NCBI RefSeq assembly: GCF_009914055.1
Contig: NZ_CP028271.1
Span: 1,674,001-1,738,000, forward strand
DNA length: 64,000 bases
From: Mixta intestinalis
GTDB lineage: Bacteria; Pseudomonadota; Gammaproteobacteria; Enterobacterales; Enterobacteriaceae
Reading direction: 5' to 3'
The notes below the pieces were generated by a model, which did no database searches, was not told the origin of the DNA, and saw nothing but the letters and a program-made list of their open reading frames with translations. A program made the position numbers and the translations under genes. Position 1 is the stretch's first letter. Each line of letters starts with the position of its first letter. Of this stretch, positions 1 through 8,140 are shown piece by piece.

Positions 1-166
1 CGCCCGTAGAGTGGAGGTAACCCAGCTCCGCATTATTCAGCGGCGCGCCGTCTGTCCGTTCCGACCTCTCCGCAGGGATACCCACAAGCACATCCATTTT
101 TGTCAGACGCTCCAGCGCAGCCAGAACATCAGCGGCGTTATCCCGCCTGATTTTTACCCCGCTCAT
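1..166 (-). CDS. phage neck/tail-completion protein, N-terminal part
   Basis: Partial gene cut by the window edge; 55 residues are visible, starting MSGVKIRRDNAADVLAALER. The ATG at 166 overlaps the stop of the DUF4054 gene in an ATGA junction, so the two are translationally coupled. The N-terminus, with its motif MDVLVGIPAE, is of the type found in small virion-assembly proteins encoded after DUF4054 in tailed-phage operons. I infer a neck or tail-completion role from position. The family assignment is tentative because the C-terminus is missing. Confidence 0.6.
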   Translation of the reverse strand, partial: MSGVKIRRDNAADVLAALERLTKMDVLVGIPAERSERTDGAPLNNAELGYLHSTG

Positions 167-570
167 AACAACTGGCGACCACCGGCGCCGAACATCGACC
201 ACCACCAGAAAAACTCACGCCCGTAGGCGGTGTTGTTCCAGAACCCGGCGTCAGGGTTGACGATGGCCGAGGCGTCATAGCCCACGCTGACCTTATCCAC
301 GGATTTCGACGTCACCACGCCGCCGCTGGCGGTATTCACCCCGCCACCAGCAGCGACAGCAGCGGCAGTTTTCCCGCGCAGCTCGATGTAATGCGCCGTG
401 AACAGTTCAGCGAGATACACAAACTGATCGCCGTGCCTGTCCTGGTCCAGCAGCGTGTCGGCCATGCCGAGATAGAAATTTATCGATGTGTCGGTATATC
501 GGGGATGATTGAATTCGGGGAAATCAGCGCGGAATTGTTCAGCTGTTGGCAGTTTGCTGTTTTTTGCCAC
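163..570 (-). CDS. DUF4054 family phage neck/head-tail connector protein
   Basis: About 135 residues. The N-terminal FRADFPEF motif followed by a YTDTSINFYLGMA helix is typical of DUF4054 proteins, which lie directly downstream of DUF2184 capsid genes and are thought to act at the head-tail junction. I prefer the GTG start at 570, which overlaps the upstream gene by about 30 bases and puts FRADFPEF near the N-terminus as in relatives. An ATG at 633 in the same frame would add 21 basic residues. The stop overlaps the next start (ATGA). A glycine/alanine-rich stretch sits in the middle of the protein. Confidence 0.75.
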   Translation of the reverse strand: MAKNSKLPTAEQFRADFPEFNHPRYTDTSINFYLGMADTLLDQDRHGDQFVYLAELFTAHYIELRGKTAAAVAAGGGVNTASGGVVTSKSVDKVSVGYDASAIVNPDAGFWNNTAYGREFFWWWSMFGAGGRQLL

Positions 571-892
571 TGGCACCGTCCTTTTTCGGGTTGGTCTCGC
601 CGTCAGCCCCTGCATTCTCCTGCGCGCCGCCACCTGTGGCGAGTTGCGCCTGCAACGTCAGGATAAGCGCATCTTTTTCAGCATTCTCCGCTTTCAGCGC
701 CGCGATTTGCTCAGCCATCGTTTTTTGCTGCTCGCTCTCCGCGACATCAGATGCAGACAGCGGGCGAGCATGAGCGCTGAACGCCCAGTGCGCGGCCACC
801 TTTTCCGGGTAATCCTGTACGCCAGGTGCCAGCGCCACTTTTGTGCCGTCTGGAAAATTCAACACAGCAGCCGTATTTACGAGATATTTCAT
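539..892 (-). CDS. phage structural-operon protein with C-terminal coiled coil (STY1053-like)
   Basis: A 117-residue protein. The N-terminal half (MKYLVNTAAVLNFPDGTKVA) resembles the small phage-associated STY1053-type family encoded between capsid and DUF4054 genes. It is followed by a short coiled coil (residues about 55-85, heptads in QIAALKAENAEKDALILTLQ) and a low-complexity Gly/Lys/Gln tail. It starts 12 bases after the capsid gene. The function is unknown; by position it is a minor head or assembly factor. Confidence 0.65.
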   Translation of the reverse strand: MKYLVNTAAVLNFPDGTKVALAPGVQDYPEKVAAHWAFSAHARPLSASDVAESEQQKTMAEQIAALKAENAEKDALILTLQAQLATGGGAQENAGADGETNPKKDGASGKKQQTANS

Positions 893-904
893 AATTGTCT
901 CCGT

Positions 905-1846
905 TTATGCGGGCACGTCCAGATAGGAGATGGTATTACCATATGGCGTTTCCACCTGGCCCAGGCGACCGTAATAGGTGGTCAACTGATACAGGCCGCG
1001 ATATTCCAGCGGCGTGCTGAGTAGCGGCACCAGCGGGAAGCGAATGAATTTTTCATCCTGCGTGTACGCAACGATACGATGCGCACCGACTGCACCGCGT
1101 TTTGACGCCCATTTCATGGAGACGATTTCCAGCGGCTCGCCGTTTTCCTGGAATGCGATGGTGTTGATTTTCACGTATTCCAGCACGGAGATATTGCCTG
1201 CATCAGATACTTTTTTACTCGCCAGCAGACCGAACAGCTCAGGAGCCATACCAATTTTGCGCGGGCAAATAGCGTAACCGGAGTTCACCCAGGCATCGGT
1301 CAGAACGATGTTGATATCCTGCACAATGTCATCCGGGGATGCGTTATCCCATGCGGCAGCGGCAGCGCGCGGGGTTACCTGAGGCAGGTTCAGCAGGCCA
1401 GTAACACCCAGCGCTGAGTCACCGATGTAAACCTGCTCATCGATGTCCATATTCCATTTCAGTTGCATCGCATCGTATTTCTGCGAGTCAACCGGTCGAC
1501 CCAGCTGCTGAGCTGACGCCAGCTCTGGCAGTGTCCAGCCCAGCTCCATCCCCCACAGCGTTAACGGCTGCGCGGTTTTCTCAATGGTGAGGCTAACGCC
1601 CGGAATCGCCGTAGAGTTTTTGCCAATCCAGTTTTTACCGTTCGGATTAACGCCACCAGCGGCAGCCAGGTCTGTGTTAGTGAATGAGGACAGCTCATCA
1701 GCGATAGAAACGTCGCTACGCAGCGGCATATCGCGTGACCATTTATAGGAAACCAGCGGCAGATTTAACGTCTGATCGAGTCGCTCCAGCTCGCCAACGA
1801 GGAAAGCGCCAGCCTGGTCAATAGTCTGTTTATCAATAGTTAACAT
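905..1846 (-). CDS. major capsid protein, DUF2184 family
   Basis: A 313-residue protein that forms the icosahedral head shell. It starts MLTIDKQTIDQAGAFLVGEL; the ATG at 1846 has a GAGGA ribosome binding site a few bases upstream, and the alternative upstream start at 1858 is less likely. The length, and the run of conserved segments around NPNGKNWIGKNSTAIPGVS and the C-terminal YYGRLGQVETPYGN, fit the DUF2184 capsid family (HK97 fold by family knowledge). The gene sits between the cement-protein gene and neck genes, the standard order in phages with DUF1073 portals. Confidence 0.85.
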   Translation of the reverse strand: MLTIDKQTIDQAGAFLVGELERLDQTLNLPLVSYKWSRDMPLRSDVSIADELSSFTNTDLAAAGGVNPNGKNWIGKNSTAIPGVSLTIEKTAQPLTLWGMELGWTLPELASAQQLGRPVDSQKYDAMQLKWNMDIDEQVYIGDSALGVTGLLNLPQVTPRAAAAAWDNASPDDIVQDINIVLTDAWVNSGYAICPRKIGMAPELFGLLASKKVSDAGNISVLEYVKINTIAFQENGEPLEIVSMKWASKRGAVGAHRIVAYTQDEKFIRFPLVPLLSTPLEYRGLYQLTTYYGRLGQVETPYGNTISYLDVPA

Positions 1847-1854
1847 GGGATTCC

Positions 1855-2373
1855 TCAAATGTTGTACGCGATTTCAACGTTGCCGTGGGTTGCCGTTGCA
1901 GCATCATCGCCCGCCCCCATAACGGTTACGTCTGGTAATTTTGGTGTATTCGCTGCGGTTGCATCCGGCGCCAGTAAAAACGCACCCAGCGGGCTGTTTT
2001 CAGTCGCGGCAGCCACTCGCACATAGACCGGCGCGCCTTTTGTTGCCGATGCGGCCTGCGCTGACGGCACGGCCACACACATATAGCCACGCTTCAGCAC
2101 ATCACCGGTATAACCAGCAGTAACGCCCAGCGAGCGAACATCGGTCGGGTTATGGGTCGGGTATGGGCGAACAAATGCACCCACCACGTCCGCAACCGTG
2201 TCGCCCGCCTCTAGCGGCACAAACTTGCCGTCTTTGTATTTGCCTGCCAGCCCGTAGGCGACAAACGGTTTTGCTGCGTCGAGAATTGCAGGTTCAGTGG
2301 TCAGATCCTGCTGACGGGTAATCGCGCCCGGGAAACCCATTCCCATGCGTGTGATGTATGCTTTTCCAGCCAT
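1855..2373 (-). CDS. phage structural cement (capsid decoration) protein
   Basis: 172 residues, starting MAGKAYITRMGMGFPGAITR. Proteins of this type (small, beta-rich, with AFVRPYPTHN and APVYVRVA segments) sit directly upstream of the DUF2184 capsid gene in related phages and stabilise the capsid lattice. It is 8 bases from the capsid start and 9 bases from the DUF2213 stop, so it lies within one assembly operon. The name rests on position and overall resemblance; no catalytic motif is expected. Confidence 0.75.
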   Translation of the reverse strand: MAGKAYITRMGMGFPGAITRQQDLTTEPAILDAAKPFVAYGLAGKYKDGKFVPLEAGDTVADVVGAFVRPYPTHNPTDVRSLGVTAGYTGDVLKRGYMCVAVPSAQAASATKGAPVYVRVAAATENSPLGAFLLAPDATAANTPKLPDVTVMGAGDDAATATHGNVEIAYNI

Positions 2374-2382
2374 GTGGTTGCC

Positions 2383-3069
2383 TTACTTGTTGCGTTTCCA
2401 GAAATCGGCGTTGATTTTGTTCAGTTCAGCCGGGGTGATTGGGCCGCGTGCGCTGTCGCGCGTGGGCGTTACGGCGGTCGGCGTGATGTGATTTTTTGCT
2501 CTGTTCAGTTCCACGGCAGCAGTGAAAATCGCATCAACTGTGGCCTTGGGAGCCTTAGTGAAATCAGTGATCCCAAATGCTTTCAGGCTGTCGCCAGTTT
2601 GCACTGCCTGATTCAGAACCTGACGTTTTAGCCCCTGATCGCCGGTCGGTTTGAAGCCCGGCAGAATAATTTCTGCATCTGCGATTAGGTTTCGCTTGTA
2701 CGCCGCATCGCCGGTTACTTTCGCATCCTCTTCAGCGTCCTCATCACCCGTTGGCGTATCTTTGGGGTCAGGGTTCGAATCGGTAGTTTTCCCCTCCAGC
2801 TTATCGAGGCGGGCAATAATGGCCTGTGCCCAGGCGGGCACCTCTTCATCTCCGGTAGGTTTATCCTCTTCCTCCGGCTTTTCGTCGGCCGTGGTCTGCT
2901 GCTCTGCCGGTAGAGAGGTTGCCTGTGACGGCACATTCATGTTGATAGTGACGCCGGGAATAGATGACATGCCGTCTGATGGCATATCAGGCGCCTCGTC
3001 GATGAGTTGCTGCAACGCATCCTCATCTTTGGTCTTAATGGCTTTTGCCAGGCTTTTAAACCAGGACAT
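2383..3069 (-). CDS. nested in-frame scaffold protein (internal start)
   Basis: Predicted 228-residue product starting MSWFKSLAKAIKTKDEDAL, in the same frame as the DUF2213 gene. An AAAGGAG sequence (minus strand, 3085-3079) lies 9 bases before the ATG, one of the best ribosome binding sites in the structural block, and starts a segment that is acidic and helix-rich. Lambda and relatives make scaffold from such an internal start within the protease gene. That this start is used here is inference from the sequence. Confidence 0.55.
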   Translation of the reverse strand: MSWFKSLAKAIKTKDEDALQQLIDEAPDMPSDGMSSIPGVTINMNVPSQATSLPAEQQTTADEKPEEEDKPTGDEEVPAWAQAIIARLDKLEGKTTDSNPDPKDTPTGDEDAEEDAKVTGDAAYKRNLIADAEIILPGFKPTGDQGLKRQVLNQAVQTGDSLKAFGITDFTKAPKATVDAIFTAAVELNRAKNHITPTAVTPTRDSARGPITPAELNKINADFWKRNK

Positions 3070-3639
3070 TAGCGGTTTCTCCTTTGGTTTTGGGGCGGAA
3101 TCCCCGATAGCGCAACGGGAACCGGCCCGGCCTCGGTCAACGATCGCCAGGTGATTTCCGGTAATTTGATACTGTTTGCCTTTGCCAGGGCTGAGTTGTT
3201 TGTACTGCGCGTCATAGCCACAGCTGACGTCCGTCAGACCAGCATTTATTGCATCGATGGCTTCTTGCCGCTTCACCAGCACATCGGCCAGCAGCAGATC
3301 CGATTTATCACCGGTGCCGCGCCGCACATTCTGGATATGACCATGAGCCAGCTCCGCATAATTGGCCGGGTTAACAAAAACGATATTGCCGTCGGCGTCC
3401 TCCGGATGTCCCAGCGTGACCGCCACGCCCTCAAATGAGGCAACAGTCTCTGGTGAGAAAACCTCATCCTCGGTACGGTAAACAACCACCAGTCCGTCCG
3501 GGCCAGGTTCCAGATCGATCTCTTCAGGCAGGTATGTTTGGGTGCCGGTGCGGGCGATCGGTACGTCCTTGCAGAGCAGCGAGCCATCCGCCAGTTCAAA
3601 TCGCGTTTCGCCCAGGCGGGTAGTGAAAAAATATTGCAT
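2383..3639 (-). CDS. DUF2213 prohead protein: maturation protease fused to scaffold
   Basis: 418 residues in two parts. The N-terminal half (about 1-185) is a DUF2213 domain with segments VTLGHPEDADG, DVSCGYDAQY and HLAIVDRGRAGS; the last is the H...S arrangement seen in capsid maturation proteases of this type. The C-terminal half is acidic and low in complexity (GDEE, PEEEDKP, many Asp/Glu/Lys), as expected of a scaffold. An in-frame ATG at 3069 with a strong internal Shine-Dalgarno would yield the scaffold half alone, the C/Nu3 arrangement of lambda. Protease activity is inferred. Confidence 0.75.
   Translation of the reverse strand: MQYFFTTRLGETRFELADGSLLCKDVPIARTGTQTYLPEEIDLEPGPDGLVVVYRTEDEVFSPETVASFEGVAVTLGHPEDADGNIVFVNPANYAELAHGHIQNVRRGTGDKSDLLLADVLVKRQEAIDAINAGLTDVSCGYDAQYKQLSPGKGKQYQITGNHLAIVDRGRAGSRCAIGDSAPKPKEKPLMSWFKSLAKAIKTKDEDALQQLIDEAPDMPSDGMSSIPGVTINMNVPSQATSLPAEQQTTADEKPEEEDKPTGDEEVPAWAQAIIARLDKLEGKTTDSNPDPKDTPTGDEDAEEDAKVTGDAAYKRNLIADAEIILPGFKPTGDQGLKRQVLNQAVQTGDSLKAFGITDFTKAPKATVDAIFTAAVELNRAKNHITPTAVTPTRDSARGPITPAELNKINADFWKRNK
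3079..3085 (-). promoter_or_regulatory. internal Shine-Dalgarno for nested scaffold
   Basis: AAAGGAG on the minus strand, 9 bases upstream of the in-frame ATG at 3069 inside the DUF2213 gene. It is stronger than the site in front of the full-length gene. Confidence 0.6.
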
Positions 3640-3642
3640 GGG

Positions 3643-4452
3643 TCACCTGTTTTCAGGCAATAAAAAGGCCGCTCGCGGCGGCTTAGGTATTTGCACATCG
3701 GGATAACATTTGCAGTTCGGCAGACAACCGGCGTGTCCGGTCATGCCGTCAAGCGTCGGCGGGTTATCCCAGCGCACAAATTTATCTTTCATTTTCCGGT
3801 GAGAATCCCGCGTTCCTGCGCCCTCGATGCGCCACCAGTACCCCTCAGAGCCAACAGCCAGCGCGCGGGCCTGTGTTAATGCGCCGGTGGCACGGCCAAT
3901 TTCGGTGCGGGCAATCATTCGCGCCCGGCTTGCGGCCACATCCCCCGACTGCATGATCATTTCATACAACGCGTCGGGACGTTCGCCAGTAATAACCGCC
4001 TGCACGGCGCGGCTCTGAATATCGCGCACCCGGTCGGCGGCTTCCAGCGGCAGGGATTTCATCAGCTGAATCTGCCGGTAAACGATATCCTGTGCCACCT
4101 GACCGATTGGCGTATTGCCGATAACGTCCCGCAGCCCGGCGGAAATATCCTCAGAAACCGACCGCCACTGCCGCCACTCCTCATCCTCAACCTGCAAAAA
4201 CATTCGACGCCCGGCCATTTCTGCCCAGTCGCTGATGGTTTGTGAGTAATCGAACAGATGGGCGGCTATTGTGTCGGCGCTACTTTGTGAACCATCGTAT
4301 GAGCCAGTTACGATCGCGTTTATCTGGCTCACTATCGCCAACAGGTTTTTGCGATACTGAATTTCCGAGCGGCGGCGGAGCGCCGGTTTCAAATTCAGGC
4401 TCCTCCAGCTCTTTCTTCGCATTTTCAATATCCTCATCAGTGATTGAGCCAC
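3643..4452 (-). CDS. phage head morphogenesis protein, SPP1 gp7/Mu F type
   Basis: Up to 269 residues. The C-terminal part has the signature of the SPP1 gp7 family: ARTEIGRATGALTQARA, then a Cys/His cluster (GHAGCLPNCKCYP) near the end. Family members are minor capsid proteins that join the portal to the procapsid. The ATG at 4452 overlaps the portal gene by 173 bases; a later Met (residue 6 or 11) may be the real start, so the N-terminus is uncertain. The gene ends 3 bases before the DUF2213 start. Confidence 0.8.
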   Translation of the reverse strand: MAQSLMRILKMRRKSWRSLNLKPALRRRSEIQYRKNLLAIVSQINAIVTGSYDGSQSSADTIAAHLFDYSQTISDWAEMAGRRMFLQVEDEEWRQWRSVSEDISAGLRDVIGNTPIGQVAQDIVYRQIQLMKSLPLEAADRVRDIQSRAVQAVITGERPDALYEMIMQSGDVAASRARMIARTEIGRATGALTQARALAVGSEGYWWRIEGAGTRDSHRKMKDKFVRWDNPPTLDGMTGHAGCLPNCKCYPDVQIPKPPRAAFLLPENR

Positions 4453-5749
4453 CGATGCCGATTACGTCTGACAGATTGCGTAAATCGCTCAGCGCCGCTG
4501 CTGGCGTCATGCCAATATCACGCACGGCCGTAGCCAGCGCGGTTGTTACGTTGCTTGCCATTGTTGCCCGGTCCAGGTCCGACATTTCCCACAGTTTGTT
4601 AAATTCAAACGTGAAATCATCGGGTAGCGGCTCGCCGAACAGCGAACGCCAGCTGATATCCAGCAACCAGCGTAACGGTCTGCGTAACCGGCGTTCCTGT
4701 AGTGTATTGACGCGGCTGTAGTAGTTTTCCAGATCCCCGTCGCCAGTGTTGAAACCCGCTGGCGACTGACCAAAAAGACGTACCAGCGGAATGCCGGTAG
4801 CCCCGCTTACTTGCTCCGCGAAACGCAAAATGACGTCAGCAATACCGGCAAACGAATAACTGTGCGTCTGGAACTCGTCGTTTTTATCCATCAGGGTCAT
4901 GCCCTCAATGGTCTGAAATTCGCGGATCATGTCCAGGTGTTTTAGCAGCCCTGCCACCAGCGTGCTGTCGTCCGGCAATGCCAGTATTTTGCGCAACCCG
5001 TCAATGCTATACGTACGCAGATGCGCCTTGTGTATCAGCTGCGTAGTGCCTGCCGTCGCGGTGTCAAATGCCTGGACGCGCTCAAAAATGCGTTCTACAA
5101 CCGACATGCCCCAGCCGTTTTCTGTCTGTGCCTGCTGGAACGGCAGAGAATCACCCTCCCAGCGAATCAGGCGGCTGTGGTGGATTTTCCACGGCGGAAT
5201 GCCCTGCTGATTTGTCACCACTTTATAAAATTTCGGCAAGCCAAAATTCGGACCATAATCAGTAATCAGGTCGTAATAGCTTGGGTTTACTTGCCAGCGA
5301 TCGAGCGTCAGCACGCCCTTAAATTGCCCTTCTTTGATGCGATCGAGGCACAGCGGCGTAGACATATCCTGCCCGTCAATCAGCACCACCAGCAACGCGC
5401 CACCGTACAGTCGTGACCATTTCAGGGTGTCGTTGATGCCGTCCCATATCGCTATGTCGTCCCAGAACGTTTCCAGCTTTCCCTGTTGCCCTGGCTCCAG
5501 TTTTGAACTGATATTGATCCCTTTGCGGGTCATATCATCCGCCATCGCATCCACACCGGCACCAACCAGAAACGATGACCGATAGGCAAACTCGAGCTGT
5601 ACGCGGTTACGTGAGATGTAGCCCGGCATGTATGTACCGGCAGACTGGATGTTCTTCGTGTATCCGCCGAGTTTTGCAGTGAAATTGTTGTACCCGTCAG
5701 CAGTCGCAACGGGCGTTTTTGTGCCGTGTTGGCGTTTTTTTCGGGACAT
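4280..5749 (-). CDS. portal protein, DUF1073 family
   Basis: 489 residues; forms the dodecameric portal through which DNA is packaged. DUF1073 features include the N-terminal YRSSFLVGAGVDAMADDMTR, the middle WSRLYGGALLVVLIDGQD, and SGATGIPLVRLFGQSPAGFN followed by GDGDLENYY. The C-terminus is Pro/Glu-rich and ends in basic and aromatic residues. It overlaps the head morphogenesis gene. About 210 bases without a gene separate it from the terminase (5750-5958), where I see an AT-rich stretch but no convincing promoter. Confidence 0.9.
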   Translation of the reverse strand: MSRKKRQHGTKTPVATADGYNNFTAKLGGYTKNIQSAGTYMPGYISRNRVQLEFAYRSSFLVGAGVDAMADDMTRKGINISSKLEPGQQGKLETFWDDIAIWDGINDTLKWSRLYGGALLVVLIDGQDMSTPLCLDRIKEGQFKGVLTLDRWQVNPSYYDLITDYGPNFGLPKFYKVVTNQQGIPPWKIHHSRLIRWEGDSLPFQQAQTENGWGMSVVERIFERVQAFDTATAGTTQLIHKAHLRTYSIDGLRKILALPDDSTLVAGLLKHLDMIREFQTIEGMTLMDKNDEFQTHSYSFAGIADVILRFAEQVSGATGIPLVRLFGQSPAGFNTGDGDLENYYSRVNTLQERRLRRPLRWLLDISWRSLFGEPLPDDFTFEFNKLWEMSDLDRATMASNVTTALATAVRDIGMTPAAALSDLRNLSDVIGIGGSITDEDIENAKKELEEPEFETGAPPPLGNSVSQKPVGDSEPDKRDRNWLIRWFTK

Positions 5750-5958
5750 ATTCCCTCACAGATAATTTGTTAAAAACGGGTACTATTTAACATAATGGAC
5801 GTTGCCCGCACCTACGGAACGGCACTCGCCACCGAATCGATGCAAACGACGTATTTTCAGCAGATTGCTGGTTAAAACACCGGGAAATGGAGTGAATAAA
5901 ACGTGCATAAAACAGGGCCGAAAATGCATAGCCTGTTTTCAGTCTGAAACGGCTGTTT

Positions 5959-7254
5959 TTACTGTTTTCCCAGCATCGCCCACACGCCCAGATCGCCCTC
6001 ACTGGTGATATAGCCATCGAGCGAATAGCGCACGCCATCCCAGCAATGGTTATGCTTGTCTACCACCACCGGCAGGATATCGCCGGTCATGCGATCAACT
6101 TTGTAGGAGTAGAGCCGCGCCTCATCAATCATGTGCTTGCAGCGCTCATGAATGATGATTTCCTCAAACCCCTTCAGGTACGCGATACCATCCTCTACGC
6201 TGCCCGGCCATTTTGTTGCGCCGTCGATATTGAATCCCTGCCGCGACAGATAACTGATTGTCTCAGGGCGACTGCTGTCGCCGTGGATAGGCCATTGCCG
6301 TGATAACGGGATTGAATCATAGAATTGCGGTAGTTCATCCAGCTCGACGCCTACACCGTATGCCTCATACTCGATGTAAAGTTTCCGCCCGAGAATGAAA
6401 CATCGGATCAGCGTGCTGGGGTCATTAGCGAACCCAAAATCCGCGCCAAAAAACAGACGATCGGCACTTTCCCACAGATCATCAGGGAACGCCTCAACCC
6501 GGTATTTACCGGAGAAAATAACAGCCTCGCTGAGTGCCTTTGGCATCCCCAGCCAGATGTGTTCGTACGCCTCATAATCGATGCGCTTGCAATATTCCAT
6601 TTCCTGCCGGAGTACGTCCGGGAAAAATGCGTTATCGCAGTAGTTAACCTTGCGGATAATGGTGCCGCCGTCCGGCGGATCTGCCTGGTGGCGCAGCATC
6701 AGCTGATGGGTAGGATCCTGCTCTTCGCGAGGGTTATACGATACCCACACTTCGGATTTATTGGCGCGGACAGTCGGCGTCAAAATATCCCAGCTGTCCT
6801 GCGATACCGTCTGCGCCTCCTCCACCCAACAGATGCGAATCCCGTGCATCGATTTAATGGAGTTGATATTGTTGCGCAGGCCTTTGAATGTAAATCGCGT
6901 GCCGTTGCGGCCAGTGATTTCGTTATTTTTTACCTGGTAGAAATGACTCAGGCCAAGAGAATGTATTTCTGATTCCAGCAGCGCCAGCACCGAATCGCCA
7001 ATTGAGTTTTGAAACTCACGGGCGCACAGGATAATCATTGACTCATTCGCGCCCAACAATACCAGCGCACGGGCAATCTCTACCGATTTACCACCGCCTC
7101 GCCCGCCATACATCCAGCGCCAGCGCACCGAACCTACAGGCGCATCATAGAGAACGCCTGGCACCCAGTCGCTGCTGAACGAATACAGAACGCCGTCGAT
7201 TATTGTTGGGCTGTCGTTTTTCCCTCGCGCAGCTTCTCCATATGCGCAGCCCAC
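5959..7254 (-). CDS. terminase large subunit (PBSX/XtmB-like)
   Basis: 431 residues; ATPase and nuclease of the DNA packaging motor. The Walker A motif is GGRGGGKS (about residues 50-57), Walker B with catalytic Glu is CWVEEA (142-147), the coupling motif is in VSYNPREE, and the nuclease acidic cluster begins at FFGADFGFANDPSTL with later D residues near MIDEARLYSY. The ATG at 7254 lies 55 bases inside the small-subunit gene; a shorter N-terminus is possible. By family, packaging of the headful or cos type cannot be told from sequence alone. Confidence 0.93.
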   Translation of the reverse strand: MGCAYGEAARGKNDSPTIIDGVLYSFSSDWVPGVLYDAPVGSVRWRWMYGGRGGGKSVEIARALVLLGANESMIILCAREFQNSIGDSVLALLESEIHSLGLSHFYQVKNNEITGRNGTRFTFKGLRNNINSIKSMHGIRICWVEEAQTVSQDSWDILTPTVRANKSEVWVSYNPREEQDPTHQLMLRHQADPPDGGTIIRKVNYCDNAFFPDVLRQEMEYCKRIDYEAYEHIWLGMPKALSEAVIFSGKYRVEAFPDDLWESADRLFFGADFGFANDPSTLIRCFILGRKLYIEYEAYGVGVELDELPQFYDSIPLSRQWPIHGDSSRPETISYLSRQGFNIDGATKWPGSVEDGIAYLKGFEEIIIHERCKHMIDEARLYSYKVDRMTGDILPVVVDKHNHCWDGVRYSLDGYITSEGDLGVWAMLGKQ

Positions 7255-7910
7255 ACTTCAGGCGGGCACGTCGCAGGAGTGACAACGCAAACCTTGCCGT
7301 AGCTCAGGCCAGCCAGATCAACGTTGACCTCTGTTTTATTGTTGCTCATTTCGATGCCGGTCAGCTGGGCGGCGTTTTTAATGTTTGGAGCCACCTGCCC
7401 AAATTTTTTATCATTCAGCGCAGCTTTCGCGGCGTTATACGATAAATCAGCCAGGTCTTTAGCGTTGAACGACACCAGCAACGCGGCTTCCTGCCGCAGT
7501 TCTCTGACACGTGCCCGTACATCCGGGCGCTTCATCAGAATACTGGCCTGTGACTCCGCCCGCGTCGGTGAATACCCGGCACAGATAGCCGCCTCTTTCT
7601 GGCCCATCCCCTGCGCAACGTTCTGCGCAAACATCTCGTGCTGCGCTTTCAGTACCCCGTCGCTTTCTTGCGCATCTTTCTGCGCATTCTGCGTAATCGA
7701 TTCCTGCGCAATTTCCGTTTTACTCTGCTTTTGCGCACTACTGCGCATTTCTGTCTGCGCATTTTGCTGCGCAGCGGGTTTTTTGATGTACCGGCGCGCT
7801 GATGTGTAATTCAGTCCCTGCTGTTCACACCACGCCTTGGGGGAAATGCCAGTTTCGGCATGATCGGACAGGAACCGTTTCTGAAGCTCGCCCCAGTCCG
7901 GTTTTGCCAT
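7200..7910 (-). CDS. terminase small subunit with N-terminal DNA-binding extension
   Basis: 236 residues. The N-terminus (WGELQKRFLSDHAETGISPK, WCEQQGLNYTSARRYIKK) is a helix-turn-helix of a type common in phage small terminases. The middle is a Gln/Ala/Lys-rich linker (about 50-90). The C-terminal terminase_2 domain begins KEAAICAGYSPTRAESQASI and ends with the oligomerisation helices. It recognises the packaging site and hands DNA to the large subunit. The start overlaps the upstream stop by one base (TAATG). Confidence 0.85.
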   Translation of the reverse strand: MAKPDWGELQKRFLSDHAETGISPKAWCEQQGLNYTSARRYIKKPAAQQNAQTEMRSSAQKQSKTEIAQESITQNAQKDAQESDGVLKAQHEMFAQNVAQGMGQKEAAICAGYSPTRAESQASILMKRPDVRARVRELRQEAALLVSFNAKDLADLSYNAAKAALNDKKFGQVAPNIKNAAQLTGIEMSNNKTEVNVDLAGLSYGKVCVVTPATCPPEVWAAHMEKLREGKTTAQQ

Positions 7911-8140
7911 TATTCAGTCCACCTCGTTACACTGATTTCCGCACCCTGACTTGACCAAACCTTCATCCAGACAACGCGGGGCTGCGGGATACCCAGCACA
8001 GTCCCGCGCAGCGAATGCCAAGCTTCGCTGTCAGCTGAATCTGCGTACTGCACAGAGCCGCGCTCTACAGTAACGTGGGCGCCATTCGTACCGTCAGTTA
8101 TCTGTACAGGTTCACTGGTGAGTGTGATTGATATTGTCAT
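7910..8140 (-). CDS. small phage protein of unknown function (76 aa)
   Basis: 76 residues, beta-rich, no signal or membrane segment: MTISITLTSEPVQITDGTNG, ending in VWSSQGAEISVTRWTE. The start overlaps the upstream gene by four bases (ATGA) and the stop overlaps the small terminase start, so it is translated as part of this operon. The pattern looks like a small jelly-roll or decoration protein acting with the upstream 305-residue protein. I do not recognise a named family. Confidence 0.6.
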   Translation of the reverse strand: MTISITLTSEPVQITDGTNGAHVTVERGSVQYADSADSEAWHSLRGTVLGIPQPRVVWMKVWSSQGAEISVTRWTE

